DNA of 64,000 nucleotides from positions 62,001-126,000 of the forward strand of contig JADJXA010000004.1 of NCBI GenBank assembly GCA_016716065.1, written 5' to 3'. This document shows, piece after piece, positions 44,128 through 53,473 of this stretch. The notes below the pieces were generated by a model. The model did no database searches. It saw nothing but the letters and a program-made list of their open reading frames with translations, and was not told where the DNA came from. Positions within the stretch are counted from its first letter, which is position 1. The number at the start of each line of letters is the position of its first letter. The translations under genes were made by a program, and so were the position numbers. The stretch is from Candidatus Leptovillus gracilis (GTDB taxonomy: Bacteria > Chloroflexota > Anaerolineae > Promineifilales > Promineifilaceae).

Positions 44128-46119
44128 ATGTTTGACTTTGGACGTGAAGTGTGCGGCAAACTGGCCGTGGCCGAAACACGAGAATGGTTGGTCACCAACG
44201 GCATTGGCGGCTTTGCCTCTGGGTCCATTGCCGGCCATCTTACCCGCCGCTATCATGGCTACCTTCTGGCCGCTTTACAGCCCCCTCTGGGACGTACCCT
44301 GCTGTTAACCAAACTGGACGAAACGGCCGAATACGATGGCATCTACCCGGACAGCGGCCGATTCTACCCCCTCTTCAACAATCGCTGGGGCGAAGGCGCC
44401 AGCAGCAAACCCAACGGCTACCGCCACTTGAACCGTTTCCATCTGGAAGGCACTACCCCCGTCTGGACCTTCGCCATTGCCAACGCCCTGCTAGAAAAAC
44501 GCATCTGGATGCAGCCCGGAGCCAACACCACCTACATTCAATACAAACTCGTCCGGGCAACCGGCCCCCTGACATTGGAAGCCAAAGCGTTTACCAACTA
44601 CCGCGACTACCACAGCACAACCAACATGGACAATTGGGACGCCGACATTACCCCCGTAGCCCAGGGCGTCGCCATTCAATTTGCCCCCAACCTCATCCCC
44701 TTCTACCTGCTCAGCGCCGCTGGCGACATTCAGCCCCAGGGCGATTGGTATGAAGATTTTTACCTCAGCATTGAAGAGTACCGGGGACAAAATGATGTGC
44801 AGGATGACCATCTCTACGCCGCCCTGCTGCGCAAGACGTTGCAGCCGGGCGAATCGTGGACCATTGTCGCCAGCACGTCAGACGCGCCCAACCTGGACGG
44901 CGACGCCGCCTATGCCCAACGCCGCGCCTACGAACAGGCGCTGCTGGAACGCGCCGGCGTGATGGCTGAATCACCCGCTGTGCAACAACTGGTCCTGGCA
45001 GCCGACCAATTTATCGTCAAACGCCCGACGAATCGAGATGCAGACGGCCGTTCCATCATCGCCGGCTACCATTGGTTCAGCGACTGGGGCCGCGACACCA
45101 TGATCGCCCTGCCCGGCCTTACCCTCAACACCCACCGACCAGAAATCGCCGCCAGCATCCTGCGCACCTACGCCCAATTTGTAGACCAGGGCATGATCCC
45201 TAACCGCTTTCCCGATGTTGGCGAACATCCCGAATACAATACCGTAGACGCCACCCTCTGGTACATCCAGGCTGTGCGCGCCTACTTCCAGGCCACCAGC
45301 GACCTCGACCTGCTGCGCGAACTATACCCGGTTATCGAGGACATCATTCGCTGGCATCGCCGGGGAACCCGCTACAACATCGCCATGGATCCGGCCGATG
45401 GCCTGCTGTACGCCGGTGAAGAAGGCATTCAGCTCACCTGGATGGACGCCAAAATCGGCGCCTGGGTCGTCACCGACCGCATTGGCAAGCCGGTAGAAAT
45501 CAGCGCCCTGTGGTACAACGCCCTCATGAGCATGGCCGAATTTTCTCAGGCCCTGGGGCTGGAACCTGACGAATATCAGGCGCTCGCCCAGAAAGTACAG
45601 ACCGGCTTTCAACGTTTTTGGAACAAAAAAATGGGCTACTGCTACGACATTGTGGATGGGCCAGACGGCCACGATGGCAAACTGCGCCCCAACCAGTTAT
45701 TTGCCATCTCGCTGTCCCACAGCCCGCTGACGCCGGAGCAGCAGCGCTCCGTGGTAGACGCCTGCGCTCGCCATCTGCTCACAGCCCATGGCCTGCGCAG
45801 CCTGTCACCCGATGACAAAGCCTATGTCGGCCATTACGGCGGCGACCAACTCAAGCGTGACAGCGCTTACCACCAGGGCACAGTCTGGGGCTGGCTGATG
45901 GGGCCTTTCGTAACCGCGCACCTTCGCGTGTATAATGATGGCGAAATGGCGCGCACTTTTCTACGGCCGTTAATCCAACATATGGTGGATCACGGCGTCG
46001 GCAGCATCAGCGAAATATTCGATGGCGATCCCCCCTTCACTCCCCGCGGCTGCATTGCCCAGGCCTGGAGCGTCGCCGAACTACTGCGCGTCTGGCAGCT
46101 GACAGAAAACAGGGAATAG
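44128..46119 (+). CDS. glycogen debranching enzyme (amylo-alpha-1,6-glucosidase type)
   Basis: 663 aa. N-terminal GDE_N domain (EWLVTNGIGGFASGSIAG, RRYHGYLLAAL) and C-terminal (alpha/alpha)6 catalytic domain with WFSDWGRDTMIALPGL, EYNTVDATLWYIQ, QLTWMDAKIG and GKPVEISALWYNALMSM, all typical of bacterial/archaeal GH133-like enzymes. Removes alpha-1,6 branches from glycogen in the cytoplasm. Start chosen at ATG 44128 with AAGGAG at 44111-44116; the GTG at 44116 overlaps that site. No glg operon partner nearby. Confidence 0.93.
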   Translation: MFDFGREVCGKLAVAETREWLVTNGIGGFASGSIAGHLTRRYHGYLLAALQPPLGRTLLLTKLDETAEYDGIYPDSGRFYPLFNNRWGEGASSKPNGYRHLNRFHLEGTTPVWTFAIANALLEKRIWMQPGANTTYIQYKLVRATGPLTLEAKAFTNYRDYHSTTNMDNWDADITPVAQGVAIQFAPNLIPFYLLSAAGDIQPQGDWYEDFYLSIEEYRGQNDVQDDHLYAALLRKTLQPGESWTIVASTSDAPNLDGDAAYAQRRAYEQALLERAGVMAESPAVQQLVLAADQFIVKRPTNRDADGRSIIAGYHWFSDWGRDTMIALPGLTLNTHRPEIAASILRTYAQFVDQGMIPNRFPDVGEHPEYNTVDATLWYIQAVRAYFQATSDLDLLRELYPVIEDIIRWHRRGTRYNIAMDPADGLLYAGEEGIQLTWMDAKIGAWVVTDRIGKPVEISALWYNALMSMAEFSQALGLEPDEYQALAQKVQTGFQRFWNKKMGYCYDIVDGPDGHDGKLRPNQLFAISLSHSPLTPEQQRSVVDACARHLLTAHGLRSLSPDDKAYVGHYGGDQLKRDSAYHQGTVWGWLMGPFVTAHLRVYNDGEMARTFLRPLIQHMVDHGVGSISEIFDGDPPFTPRGCIAQAWSVAELLRVWQLTENRE

Positions 46120-46124
46120 TCTCG

Positions 46125-46288
46125 TAAGCGTTCACCCCCCTCCCTAACCCTCCCCCAAAGGGGAGGGGAACTTGCTCCCTCTCCCTCTGGGAGAGGGTTG
46201 GGGAGAGGGCAAGGGGGCTGAACGGATACATAGTTTCAGAGTTGGTTGGTTTGCTGACCCCGACCAACCAATCAACGAATCAACCAAC
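46125..46288. repeat. hairpin of CCCTCCC/GGGAGGG words and GGTTGGT repeats
   Basis: CACCCCCCTCCCTAACCCTC, then AAAGGGGAGGGGAA, CTCCCTCTCCCTCTGGGAGAG, GGGTTGGGGAGAGGGCAAGG forms an imperfect hairpin. Further on GTTGGTTGGTTTGCTGACC pairs with CAACCAATCAACGAATCAACCAACC. There is no gene. Two repeat types are stacked before the next start codon. Confidence 0.75.
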
Positions 46289-46289
46289 C

Positions 46290-47807
46290 ATGGAAGCAAA
46301 ACCCAAATTCGGTCCGGAACAATATCCGGCCGGCACAGACATCATCCGCCAGGGAGACATTCCCGAAAAGTTCTATATCATCACCGCCGGTGAGGTAGAG
46401 ATTGTGCGTCATTATGCCGCCGGTTACGAAATTGTCATAGACCGCATGGGTGAAGGCTCTTACTTTGGCGAGATTGGCTTGCTCAAAAAGGCCAAACGCA
46501 TTGCCACTGTCCGGGCCAAAACCGATGTGCAGGTCATGTCTATGGGCCACGACACCTTCGAGCGCTGGTTGAGCAGCTCCCAGGTTAGCCGCGACGAAGT
46601 AGACGCCGTGATGCAAGAACGGCTGACCCTGGCGGGTGAATTGCAGCCAGTGGATGCAGTTGACCGATTTACCGAGGAAGAGCATACGGCCGTGCCCACC
46701 GCCACCGAAATCTTGCAAGCCGCCACGCCCGCCATGGCCGGGCAGCAACACTACGCACCCGGCGACATCATCATTCGCCAGGGCGACCCGGCTGACCAGT
46801 ATTACATCATCGTCGAAGGGACCGTCGAAGTCTTTCACCACTTGCCCCAAACCGGCGACACACCCATCACCCGGCTGGACAGCGGCAATTACTTCGGCGA
46901 GATTGGCCTGCTGGAAGGCAGCAAACGTACCGCCAGCGTGCGCGCCATCACGCCGGTGAAACTCCTGGCGTTCGACCGCGAAACCTTCAGCCGCTGGATT
47001 TCCCACGCCCCAGCCAGCCGCTATGAGTTGTGGCGCACCGCCAGCGAACGGCGCGACAATACCAAACCCCTGCCGCCCATCGGCGGTATTCCCTCTGTAG
47101 ATACGCCGCAAATGATCGAAGTGGACCGGGCGATGATCGAGGATTACCGCATAGACCTGCTGCAAATGATGGAAAACGCCGGCCGGAATCTGGCCCACCT
47201 GGCCCGTCGGCGTTTTCTCAACAGCGATCCTCGCGGGCAGATGGTTGTTGTCCTGGCCGGGCGCGGCGGTAACGGCGGCGGCGGGTTGGTCTGCGCCCGC
47301 CGTCTGCACAATTGGGGCGCGCGTGTCCACGTCTTTATTACCAATCCCGATGAGGCGTATACCGGGGTCCCGGCGCATCAACTGGAAATCTTACGGCGCA
47401 TGGGCCTGCCGGTGACGATTGGCGCGGGAATGGTGTTGACCGGTTTGTTGGGGGTGGATTTAATCATAGACGCCCTGATAGGCTATAACCTGGCCGACGC
47501 CCCCCGCGGTGCTGCTGCCCAATTCATTCGCTGGGCCAACGTCCAGAATGTGCCGATCCTCAGCCTGGACGTGCCCTCCGGGTTGGATACGACCACCGGC
47601 AAAGTGTACAATCCCGCTATTCGCGCCTCGGCGACCATGACCCTGGCTTTGCCCAAAGAAGGACTGCGCCACGAAACGGGCGAGGGGGTGGTGGGTGAAT
47701 TGTACTTGGCGGATATTGGCGTACCGCCGGACCTGTACGCCGGGCCGAAGTTGGAACTGAACGTTGGACCTGTTTTTGCCGAAGACGACATTATTCGGTT
47801 GGCGTGA
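46290..47807 (+). CDS. two cyclic-nucleotide-binding domains fused to a YjeF_N (NAD(P)HX epimerase) domain
   Basis: 505 aa. Two cNMP domains: about residues 10-125 with YFGEIGLLKKAKRIATVRA and 150-265 with YFGEIGLLEGSKRTASVRA, both keeping the Gly-Glu and Arg of the phosphate-binding cassette. From about 280 comes a YjeF_N domain: MIEVDRAMIEDY, VVVLAGRGGNGGGGLVCARRL, GVDLIIDALIGYNL and ILSLDVPSGLDTTTG. The usual GNNGGDG loop reads GGNGGGG, so the Asp is replaced. YjeF_N epimerises damaged NAD(P)H hydrates; a nucleotide-gated version would be unusual. The dehydratase half (YjeF_C) is absent. rpiA follows in 19 bp. Confidence 0.88.
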   Translation: MEAKPKFGPEQYPAGTDIIRQGDIPEKFYIITAGEVEIVRHYAAGYEIVIDRMGEGSYFGEIGLLKKAKRIATVRAKTDVQVMSMGHDTFERWLSSSQVSRDEVDAVMQERLTLAGELQPVDAVDRFTEEEHTAVPTATEILQAATPAMAGQQHYAPGDIIIRQGDPADQYYIIVEGTVEVFHHLPQTGDTPITRLDSGNYFGEIGLLEGSKRTASVRAITPVKLLAFDRETFSRWISHAPASRYELWRTASERRDNTKPLPPIGGIPSVDTPQMIEVDRAMIEDYRIDLLQMMENAGRNLAHLARRRFLNSDPRGQMVVVLAGRGGNGGGGLVCARRLHNWGARVHVFITNPDEAYTGVPAHQLEILRRMGLPVTIGAGMVLTGLLGVDLIIDALIGYNLADAPRGAAAQFIRWANVQNVPILSLDVPSGLDTTTGKVYNPAIRASATMTLALPKEGLRHETGEGVVGELYLADIGVPPDLYAGPKLELNVGPVFAEDDIIRLA

Positions 47808-47826
47808 TGGTGATGGGGGTTGAGCA

Positions 47827-48534
47827 ATGAGTCGAGAGGCGGCTGAACTGAAGCGGATGGCTGGGGAGAAGGCGGCTGAATTTGTGGCGTCGGGCATGGT
47901 GGTGGGTTTGGGCACGGGCAGCACGGCCGTATACGCCACCAGAGCCATCGGACAGATGTTACAAGACGGCCGTTTACACCACATCTACGGCATCCCCACC
48001 TCCGAACAAACAGCCCGCGACGCCCAAGAAGCCGGCATCCCCCTGACCACCTTCGATGACCACCCTGTTCTAGACCTGACCATAGACGGCGCGGACGAAA
48101 TAGACCCCAACCTGGCGCTGATCAAAGGATTGGGCGGCGCACTGCTGCGCGAAAAGATCGTCGCCACCGCTTCCCGGCAAATGATCATCGTCGGCGAGGC
48201 GCGTAAAGTGGTGGCCCAATTGGGTACGCTGGCCCCGCTGCCGGTGGAGGTGATCCGCTTTGCCCGGCGGCCGGTCTACGATTTTCTCTGTTCGCTGGGG
48301 GCGCAGCCGACGCTGCGATTGGCACGAGGGGGTGGGGAACGGCCGTTTCTCACCGATGAAGGGAATTACATTTTAGACTGCGCCTTCCCAGGCGGCATAA
48401 CCGATCCGGCTGCCCTGGCCCAAACCATCATTGCCTGCCCCGGCGTGGTGGAACATGGCCTCTTCTTGGGCCTGGCCTCCCTGGCCATCGTTGCCGATAC
48501 TGATGGCCTTACGCTGCTGCAACCTGTGTCATAG
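47827..48534 (+). CDS. rpiA: ribose-5-phosphate isomerase A
   Basis: 235 aa. Interconverts ribose-5-phosphate and ribulose-5-phosphate in the pentose phosphate pathway. Motifs GLGTGSTAVYA, TIDGADEIDPNLALIKGLGGALLREKIVA and DEGNYILDCAF are all present, including the catalytic Glu/Lys region. Starts 19 bp after the cNMP-YjeF gene and is probably co-transcribed with it. No anomalies. Confidence 0.96.
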   Translation: MSREAAELKRMAGEKAAEFVASGMVVGLGTGSTAVYATRAIGQMLQDGRLHHIYGIPTSEQTARDAQEAGIPLTTFDDHPVLDLTIDGADEIDPNLALIKGLGGALLREKIVATASRQMIIVGEARKVVAQLGTLAPLPVEVIRFARRPVYDFLCSLGAQPTLRLARGGGERPFLTDEGNYILDCAFPGGITDPAALAQTIIACPGVVEHGLFLGLASLAIVADTDGLTLLQPVS

Positions 48535-48674
48535 TACATGTAATCGGTATTCCGTATTCCGTAATGTTGTGGCACGACCGCTTTGTGACCGGTATTGCGC
48601 AGGGCGCTAACTCTGACAAATGCCAACGGAAAACGAGTCACGGACTACGGATAACGGTTTACGGCTGCTACCCC
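48535..48674. repeat. short degenerate repeats between rpiA and the ScfR-like gene
   Basis: Contains GGTATTCCGTATTCCGTAAT and CACGGACTACGGATAACGGTTTACGG words. No gene and no clear T-run terminator is visible. Confidence 0.6.
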
Positions 48675-50186
48675 TCAACTCCGAATCTGAGCGATGACCC
48701 GATTTAGGGCGGATTGACGCGCCAGTTGCTCCTTTTCTGCTTCCAAAATGCGCGGTGGTGCGGCGCGTACCTGGCATTCCTCGGCCGTCAGCGGGCAGCG
48801 TTCGCACGTCTCGTTCACCACCACGTGGGGGATGGCCGGGTCGTCTACAAAGCGGATGATACGCTCTACGCCCGTCGTCAGGCGGAAGCCCACCGTCACG
48901 CTGCTGTTCACCCCTGGCGACAAGACCAACGACCGGGCAAAACCAAACGCCAGATACCGCTCTTCTGAATTAAGAAAGCGCTGAATATGGACGGCCGGTG
49001 GTGGGAAACGATTATTGTCGCCGGCCGCCTGCCGTTCAGCCATCTCCCGCAGCAGCCGCACCGACAACCAGCGCCGGCAGTAATGTTCTTGTAACGTCGG
49101 GCCACCCGGCAGCGTGAAGTCATTCATGTTCAAATGTTTCATCAGGCGATACTCGTCGCCATCCTGATGGTGGTAACGCAAAAAGTGGATTTGCAGGCCA
49201 AAGTGCTGCGGAATCAGTTCGCTAAAGCGATATAAGAGCATCTCTGGCGTTACGTCGTAATGGACCAACATATCTACCAATGGCTGTGGGTTCCAGGTGG
49301 GCTGGGCGAAGAACGTCTCCAGGTCGGCCAATACTCTGGCGCGGGGCATCAGCAGTGCGCCGCCGAAATAGGCGGCGCGAAAGTCGTTAAGCAGTTGTTG
49401 GAAGGAGTTGACGGCTTCCGGCGTGGAGGTGCGTGAGCGTTCTTTGATGTCTAAATAGCGGTAGCCCAGTTCTCTGGCGAGCAAAAATTTAATCTGGCGG
49501 GGATAGAGACGGCCGTTCATCAGCAGCCGCCTGGGCCGCCCCGGCGCCAAAACCGACCGAAACGCTGCCAACTGCGCGTCATCGGCGAGAGTCGTGTAAT
49601 CCAGCTTGTAGTCATAGACGCTCTGCAACATTTGCTCCAACGTGGTTTGGCTGATGGGCGTGTTTTGCCCCAAGTGATAGGTCGCGGCAAATTGGCGTGT
49701 AAACGCCGCTGCCGCGTCCTCTACATCTTGAAAATAATTCTCGTGAATCTCCTGGTAAGAGCGCAGCGCGGCGCGCAGAAAATCCTCTTCCTTCATATCA
49801 TAACGCCGAATCATCTCCAAAATGGCGTGCAGCAGGGCGCTGGCCCGCTCTGGTTCACGAGTGAGCAGATTCACCAGGTCGCCCGTTTCCAGACCAAATT
49901 CGCCAAACGGGAACTTTTGCAGGATGGTAGACGACAGCGTGGATTCCAGGTAAGTCAGTGAAGGGGCCAGTTTGATGGAGACCAGATCGTCGTACTCTTT
50001 GCCCAACGTCTCGGCGATTTTCATGATCTTGTCGGCGCGGGGATATTTGCGCCCTTTTTCAATTTCAGTAACGTAAGAGGGGGAAAGATCACACTGGGCG
50101 GCAAATTCAGACAGCGTCAGCCCATTTTCCGTGCGCGCCTGGCGCACTTTCATGCCGAAGATGATGTTGATTAGATTGGGATTCAT
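48675..50186 (-). CDS. XRE-family regulator of the RamB/ScfR type
   Basis: 503 aa. N-terminal HTH_XRE: VRQARTENGLTLSEFAAQCDLSPSYVTEIEKGRKYP. The middle is an IrrE/ImmA-like domain in which the usual zinc-binding HExxH is degenerate (LLARELGYRYLDI), so peptidase activity is unlikely. The C-terminal domain (DUF2083-like) has the cysteine cluster NETCERCPLTAEECQ. RamB in Corynebacterium represses aceA and aceB; this gene is divergent from aceB-aceA here. Start at ATG 50186. It probably senses acetyl-CoA or propionyl-CoA status and controls the shared promoter region. Confidence 0.87.
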   Translation of the reverse strand: MNPNLINIIFGMKVRQARTENGLTLSEFAAQCDLSPSYVTEIEKGRKYPRADKIMKIAETLGKEYDDLVSIKLAPSLTYLESTLSSTILQKFPFGEFGLETGDLVNLLTREPERASALLHAILEMIRRYDMKEEDFLRAALRSYQEIHENYFQDVEDAAAAFTRQFAATYHLGQNTPISQTTLEQMLQSVYDYKLDYTTLADDAQLAAFRSVLAPGRPRRLLMNGRLYPRQIKFLLARELGYRYLDIKERSRTSTPEAVNSFQQLLNDFRAAYFGGALLMPRARVLADLETFFAQPTWNPQPLVDMLVHYDVTPEMLLYRFSELIPQHFGLQIHFLRYHHQDGDEYRLMKHLNMNDFTLPGGPTLQEHYCRRWLSVRLLREMAERQAAGDNNRFPPPAVHIQRFLNSEERYLAFGFARSLVLSPGVNSSVTVGFRLTTGVERIIRFVDDPAIPHVVVNETCERCPLTAEECQVRAAPPRILEAEKEQLARQSALNRVIAQIRS

Positions 50187-50248
50187 ACGGCTTTCCTTAG
50201 AATTGGCCGGTTTAGGGCAACCTGCCAAGTTTGAGACCTATTAAAAGG

Positions 50249-50305
50249 TTGACAAGAATTTTTTCCCGATTATACTAGATTTCACGTTTAGCGAATTTTC
50301 GCTAA
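50249..50305 (+). promoter_or_regulatory. aceB promoter and palindromic operator; overlapping divergent -10
   Basis: TTGACA (50249-50254), 16 bp, TATACT (50271-50276) reads toward aceB. Immediately downstream a perfect palindrome TTAGCGAA-TT-TTCGCTAA (50288-50305) lies over the expected transcription start. On the minus strand TATAAT (50274-50269) could be the -10 of the regulator gene. Divergent overlapping promoters with one operator fit control by the XRE protein. The site resembles known RamB sites only loosely. Confidence 0.68.
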
Positions 50306-50427
50306 TAGTAATTTTACACTAAGCGGAGCCGTTTTGACAACGAACTGCCCGGTTTTCGGAAATCTGCGAACTCTTTGAGACCGCGAAGATTTGACCGGGA
50401 CGTTGGCAAAACAAAGGGAGGTTGTGA

Positions 50428-52017
50428 ATGCAGTTGCAAGAGTTGACGATTATCGGTGAGATTTCCCCAGAATTTGCGCAAATCCTGACGCCCGATGCCC
50501 TGGCTTTTGTGCATAAACTAGAGCAAGCGTTTGGGCAGCGACGTCTGGACCTGCTAAAGCGGCGCGAAGAGCGGCAGGCAGCCATTGACGCCGGGCAAAT
50601 GCCCGACTTTCTGCCGGAAACGGCCGCTATCCGCCAAAAAGATTGGACCGTCGCCCGTATGCCCACCGACCTCCAAGACCGCCGCGTGGAAATCACCGGC
50701 CCGGTGGACCGCAAAATGATCATCAACGCCCTCAATTCCGGGGCCAACGTGTTCATGGCCGACTTTGAAGATTCTCATTCACCCACCTGGTTGGCGACCA
50801 TCGAGGGGCAAATGAACCTGCGCGACGCCGTGCGGCGGGAGATTACCTACACGGACCCCAGTTCTGGCAAGTTTTATCAGTTGAATGAAAAAACGGCCGT
50901 TCTCATGGTCCGTCCCCGTGGTTGGCATTTGTCGGAAAAGCATGTGCGGCTAAACGGCCGGGCCATCTCCGCCTCCCTGTTCGACTTTGGTCTCTACTTC
51001 TACCACAATGCCCACGCCCTGTTAGAGCGCGGCACAGGCCCTTACTTTTACCTGCCTAAGTTGGAAAGCCACCTGGAAGCCCGCCTGTGGAACGATGTAT
51101 TCAACCTGGCCCAGGACGAGTTAGGCATTCCTCGTGGAACCATTCGCGCCACTGTCCTCATCGAAAACATCATGGTGACGTTTGAGATGGACGAGATTTT
51201 GTGGGAGCTGAAAGAGCATTCTGCCGGGCTGAACTGTGGCCGCTGGGACTATATTTTCAGCATCATCCGTAAATTCCGTAACTACCCCGATTTTGTGATG
51301 CCCGACCGCGCCCAGGTGACGATGACCACCCACATGATGCGCTCTTACTCGCTGCTGACCATCAAAACCTGCCACCGGCGCGGCATTCACGCCATGGGCG
51401 GCATGGCGGCGCAAATTCCCATCAAAAGCGACCCGGAAGCCAACGAGAAGGCATTGGGCAAAGTGCGCGCCGACAAAGAGCGCGAAGCTAAAGACGGTCA
51501 CGACGGCACCTGGGTGGCCCATCCTGGTCTGGTGGGTATCGCCAAAGAGGAATTTGACAAATACATGCCCACACCCAACCAGATTTTCCGCAAGCGGGAA
51601 GATGTGCAGGTGACGACGACCGATTTGCTCACTGTACCCCAGGGGACCATCACCGAAGAAGGGCTGCGTACCAACATTGATGTCGGCATTTTGTACATGG
51701 CTGCCTGGCTGGATGGCAACGGCTGCGTGCCCATTTACAACCTGATGGAAGACGCGGCCACGGCCGAAATTTCCCGCTCGCAGTTGTGGCAGTGGGTGAA
51801 TAACGACAACGCGGTGCTGACCGACGGCCGTTCTGTCAACAAAGATCTCTACCGCGCAGTCGCCCCCAGTGTGTTGGCCGACATCAAAGCCCGCGTCGGC
51901 GACGCGGCCTTTGCTCAGGGCAAATACACCCTGGCCGCCGAACTGTTCGAGAAGCTCATCACCGATGATCACTTCACCGATTTCCTGACGCTGACAGCGT
52001 ATGAATATTTGAATTAG
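50428..52017 (+). CDS. aceB: malate synthase A
   Basis: 529 aa. Condenses glyoxylate with acetyl-CoA to malate in the glyoxylate shunt. Shows NVFMADFEDSHSPTW, MVRPRGWHLSEKHV, the catalytic-region GTIRATVLIENIMVTFEMDEILWEL, LNCGRWDYIFSII and GTWVAHPGLV. Length is that of isoform A. RBS GGGAGG at 50416-50421. Followed by aceA 77 bp later, presumably one operon, with the divergent XRE regulator upstream. Confidence 0.97.
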   Translation: MQLQELTIIGEISPEFAQILTPDALAFVHKLEQAFGQRRLDLLKRREERQAAIDAGQMPDFLPETAAIRQKDWTVARMPTDLQDRRVEITGPVDRKMIINALNSGANVFMADFEDSHSPTWLATIEGQMNLRDAVRREITYTDPSSGKFYQLNEKTAVLMVRPRGWHLSEKHVRLNGRAISASLFDFGLYFYHNAHALLERGTGPYFYLPKLESHLEARLWNDVFNLAQDELGIPRGTIRATVLIENIMVTFEMDEILWELKEHSAGLNCGRWDYIFSIIRKFRNYPDFVMPDRAQVTMTTHMMRSYSLLTIKTCHRRGIHAMGGMAAQIPIKSDPEANEKALGKVRADKEREAKDGHDGTWVAHPGLVGIAKEEFDKYMPTPNQIFRKREDVQVTTTDLLTVPQGTITEEGLRTNIDVGILYMAAWLDGNGCVPIYNLMEDAATAEISRSQLWQWVNNDNAVLTDGRSVNKDLYRAVAPSVLADIKARVGDAAFAQGKYTLAAELFEKLITDDHFTDFLTLTAYEYLN

Positions 52018-52094
52018 AGTGTTGAGATACAGCGTCTCCTACACTCTATACTTCAGGAACCTTATTTTTAATCCAAGTTTTGGAGGAGCAAACC

Positions 52095-53408
52095 ATGCGT
52101 AGTTATAAAATTGACGCCTTAAAAAATGATTGGCAGTTTAACAAACGATGGAACGGCGTGAAACGGCCGTACACCGCCGAAGATGTCGTGCGTTTGCGCG
52201 GCAGTATCCAGATCGAATATACCCTGGCCCGGATGGGCGCCGAACGTCTGTGGCAGCTTTTGAACGAAGAAAAATATGTCCACGCCCTGGGCGCGCTCAC
52301 CGGCAATCAGGCGGTGCAAATGGTGCAGGCTGGCCTGAAAGCCATCTACCTCAGCGGTTGGCAGGTTGCCGCCGACGCCAACGTCGCCGCCCAAACCTAT
52401 CCCGACCAGAGCCTTTACCCGGCCAACAGCGCCCCGGCGCTGGTCCAGCGCATCAACAACGCCCTGGTGCGCGCCGACCAGATTTACCACTTAGAAAACA
52501 AAAACGGCATTCACTGGTTCGCCCCCATCGTCGCCGACGCCGAATCCGGCTTTGGCGGCTCGCTGAACGCCTATGAATTGACCAAAGCGTTTATCGAGGC
52601 TGGCGCAGCGGCCGTTCACTTTGAAGACCAGCTCTCATCGGCCAAAAAATGCGGCCACATGGGTGGTAAAGTCCTGGTTCCCACCCGCGAAGCGGTGCAA
52701 AAGCTCGTCGCCGCTCGCCTGGCCGCCGACGTGATGGGTGTACCTACCCTCATCATCGCCCGCACCGACGCCGACGCCGCCAACCTGATCACCAGCGACA
52801 TTGACGACAACGACAAACCGTTCGTCCTGCCCGGCGAACGCAGCGCCGAAGGTTTTTACTACACCAACGCCGGCATCGAGCAGGCCATCTCCCGCGGCCT
52901 GGCCTACGCCCCCTATGCCGACATCGTCTGGTGCGAAACTTCGCACCCCGACGTGGAACAGGCGCGCCGCTTTGCCCAGGCCATTCACGCCCAGTTCCCC
53001 GGCAAGATGCTGGCCTACAACTGCTCGCCTTCCTTCAATTGGAAGCTCAACCTGGACGAAGAAACCATCGCCAACTTCCAGAAAGAGCTGGGCGAGATGG
53101 GCTACGCCTTCCAGTTTGTCACGCTGGCCGGGTTCCACAACCTGAACGCCGGCATGTTTGAGCTGGCATTGGGCTATCGAGACAGAGGCATGGCCGCTTA
53201 CGCCGAATTCCAGCAAAAAGAATTCACAATGCAGAAGGAACACGGCTTCCGCGCCATCAAACACCAGAGTTTTGTCGGGGCTGGCTATTTCGATGAAATC
53301 CAGTTGGTGATCAGCCACGGCGAATCGTCCACGGTGGCGCTAAAAGGCTCGACGGAAGAAGAGCAGTTCCATGCAGGCAATGGCAAGGCGGCGCCAACGC
53401 ACGCCTGA
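52095..53408 (+). CDS. aceA: isocitrate lyase
   Basis: 437 aa. Splits isocitrate into succinate and glyoxylate. The signature KKCGHMGGKVLVP (catalytic Cys) is at about residue 180; VADAESGFGGSLNAYELTKAFIEAGAAAVHFEDQ and YNCSPSFNWKLNLDEETI complete the active site. Start at ATG 52095 with GGAGGAG at 52082-52088. With aceB it allows growth on acetate or fatty acids. Ends before a strong terminator. Confidence 0.98.
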   Translation: MRSYKIDALKNDWQFNKRWNGVKRPYTAEDVVRLRGSIQIEYTLARMGAERLWQLLNEEKYVHALGALTGNQAVQMVQAGLKAIYLSGWQVAADANVAAQTYPDQSLYPANSAPALVQRINNALVRADQIYHLENKNGIHWFAPIVADAESGFGGSLNAYELTKAFIEAGAAAVHFEDQLSSAKKCGHMGGKVLVPTREAVQKLVAARLAADVMGVPTLIIARTDADAANLITSDIDDNDKPFVLPGERSAEGFYYTNAGIEQAISRGLAYAPYADIVWCETSHPDVEQARRFAQAIHAQFPGKMLAYNCSPSFNWKLNLDEETIANFQKELGEMGYAFQFVTLAGFHNLNAGMFELALGYRDRGMAAYAEFQQKEFTMQKEHGFRAIKHQSFVGAGYFDEIQLVISHGESSTVALKGSTEEEQFHAGNGKAAPTHA

Positions 53409-53437
53409 TCCGGCGTGGATTTGAGCTAAATGGAGAG

Positions 53438-53470
53438 AGGGACGGCCGTTTAACGGCCGTCCCTTTTTTG
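53438..53470. terminator. aceA terminator built from two ACGGCCGT palindromes
   Basis: AGGGACGGCCGTT (53438-53450) pairs with AACGGCCGTCCCT (53452-53464), followed by TTTTTTG. Each arm holds one copy of the octamer that is over-represented throughout the window. Confidence 0.93.
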
Positions 53471-53473
53471 TTT

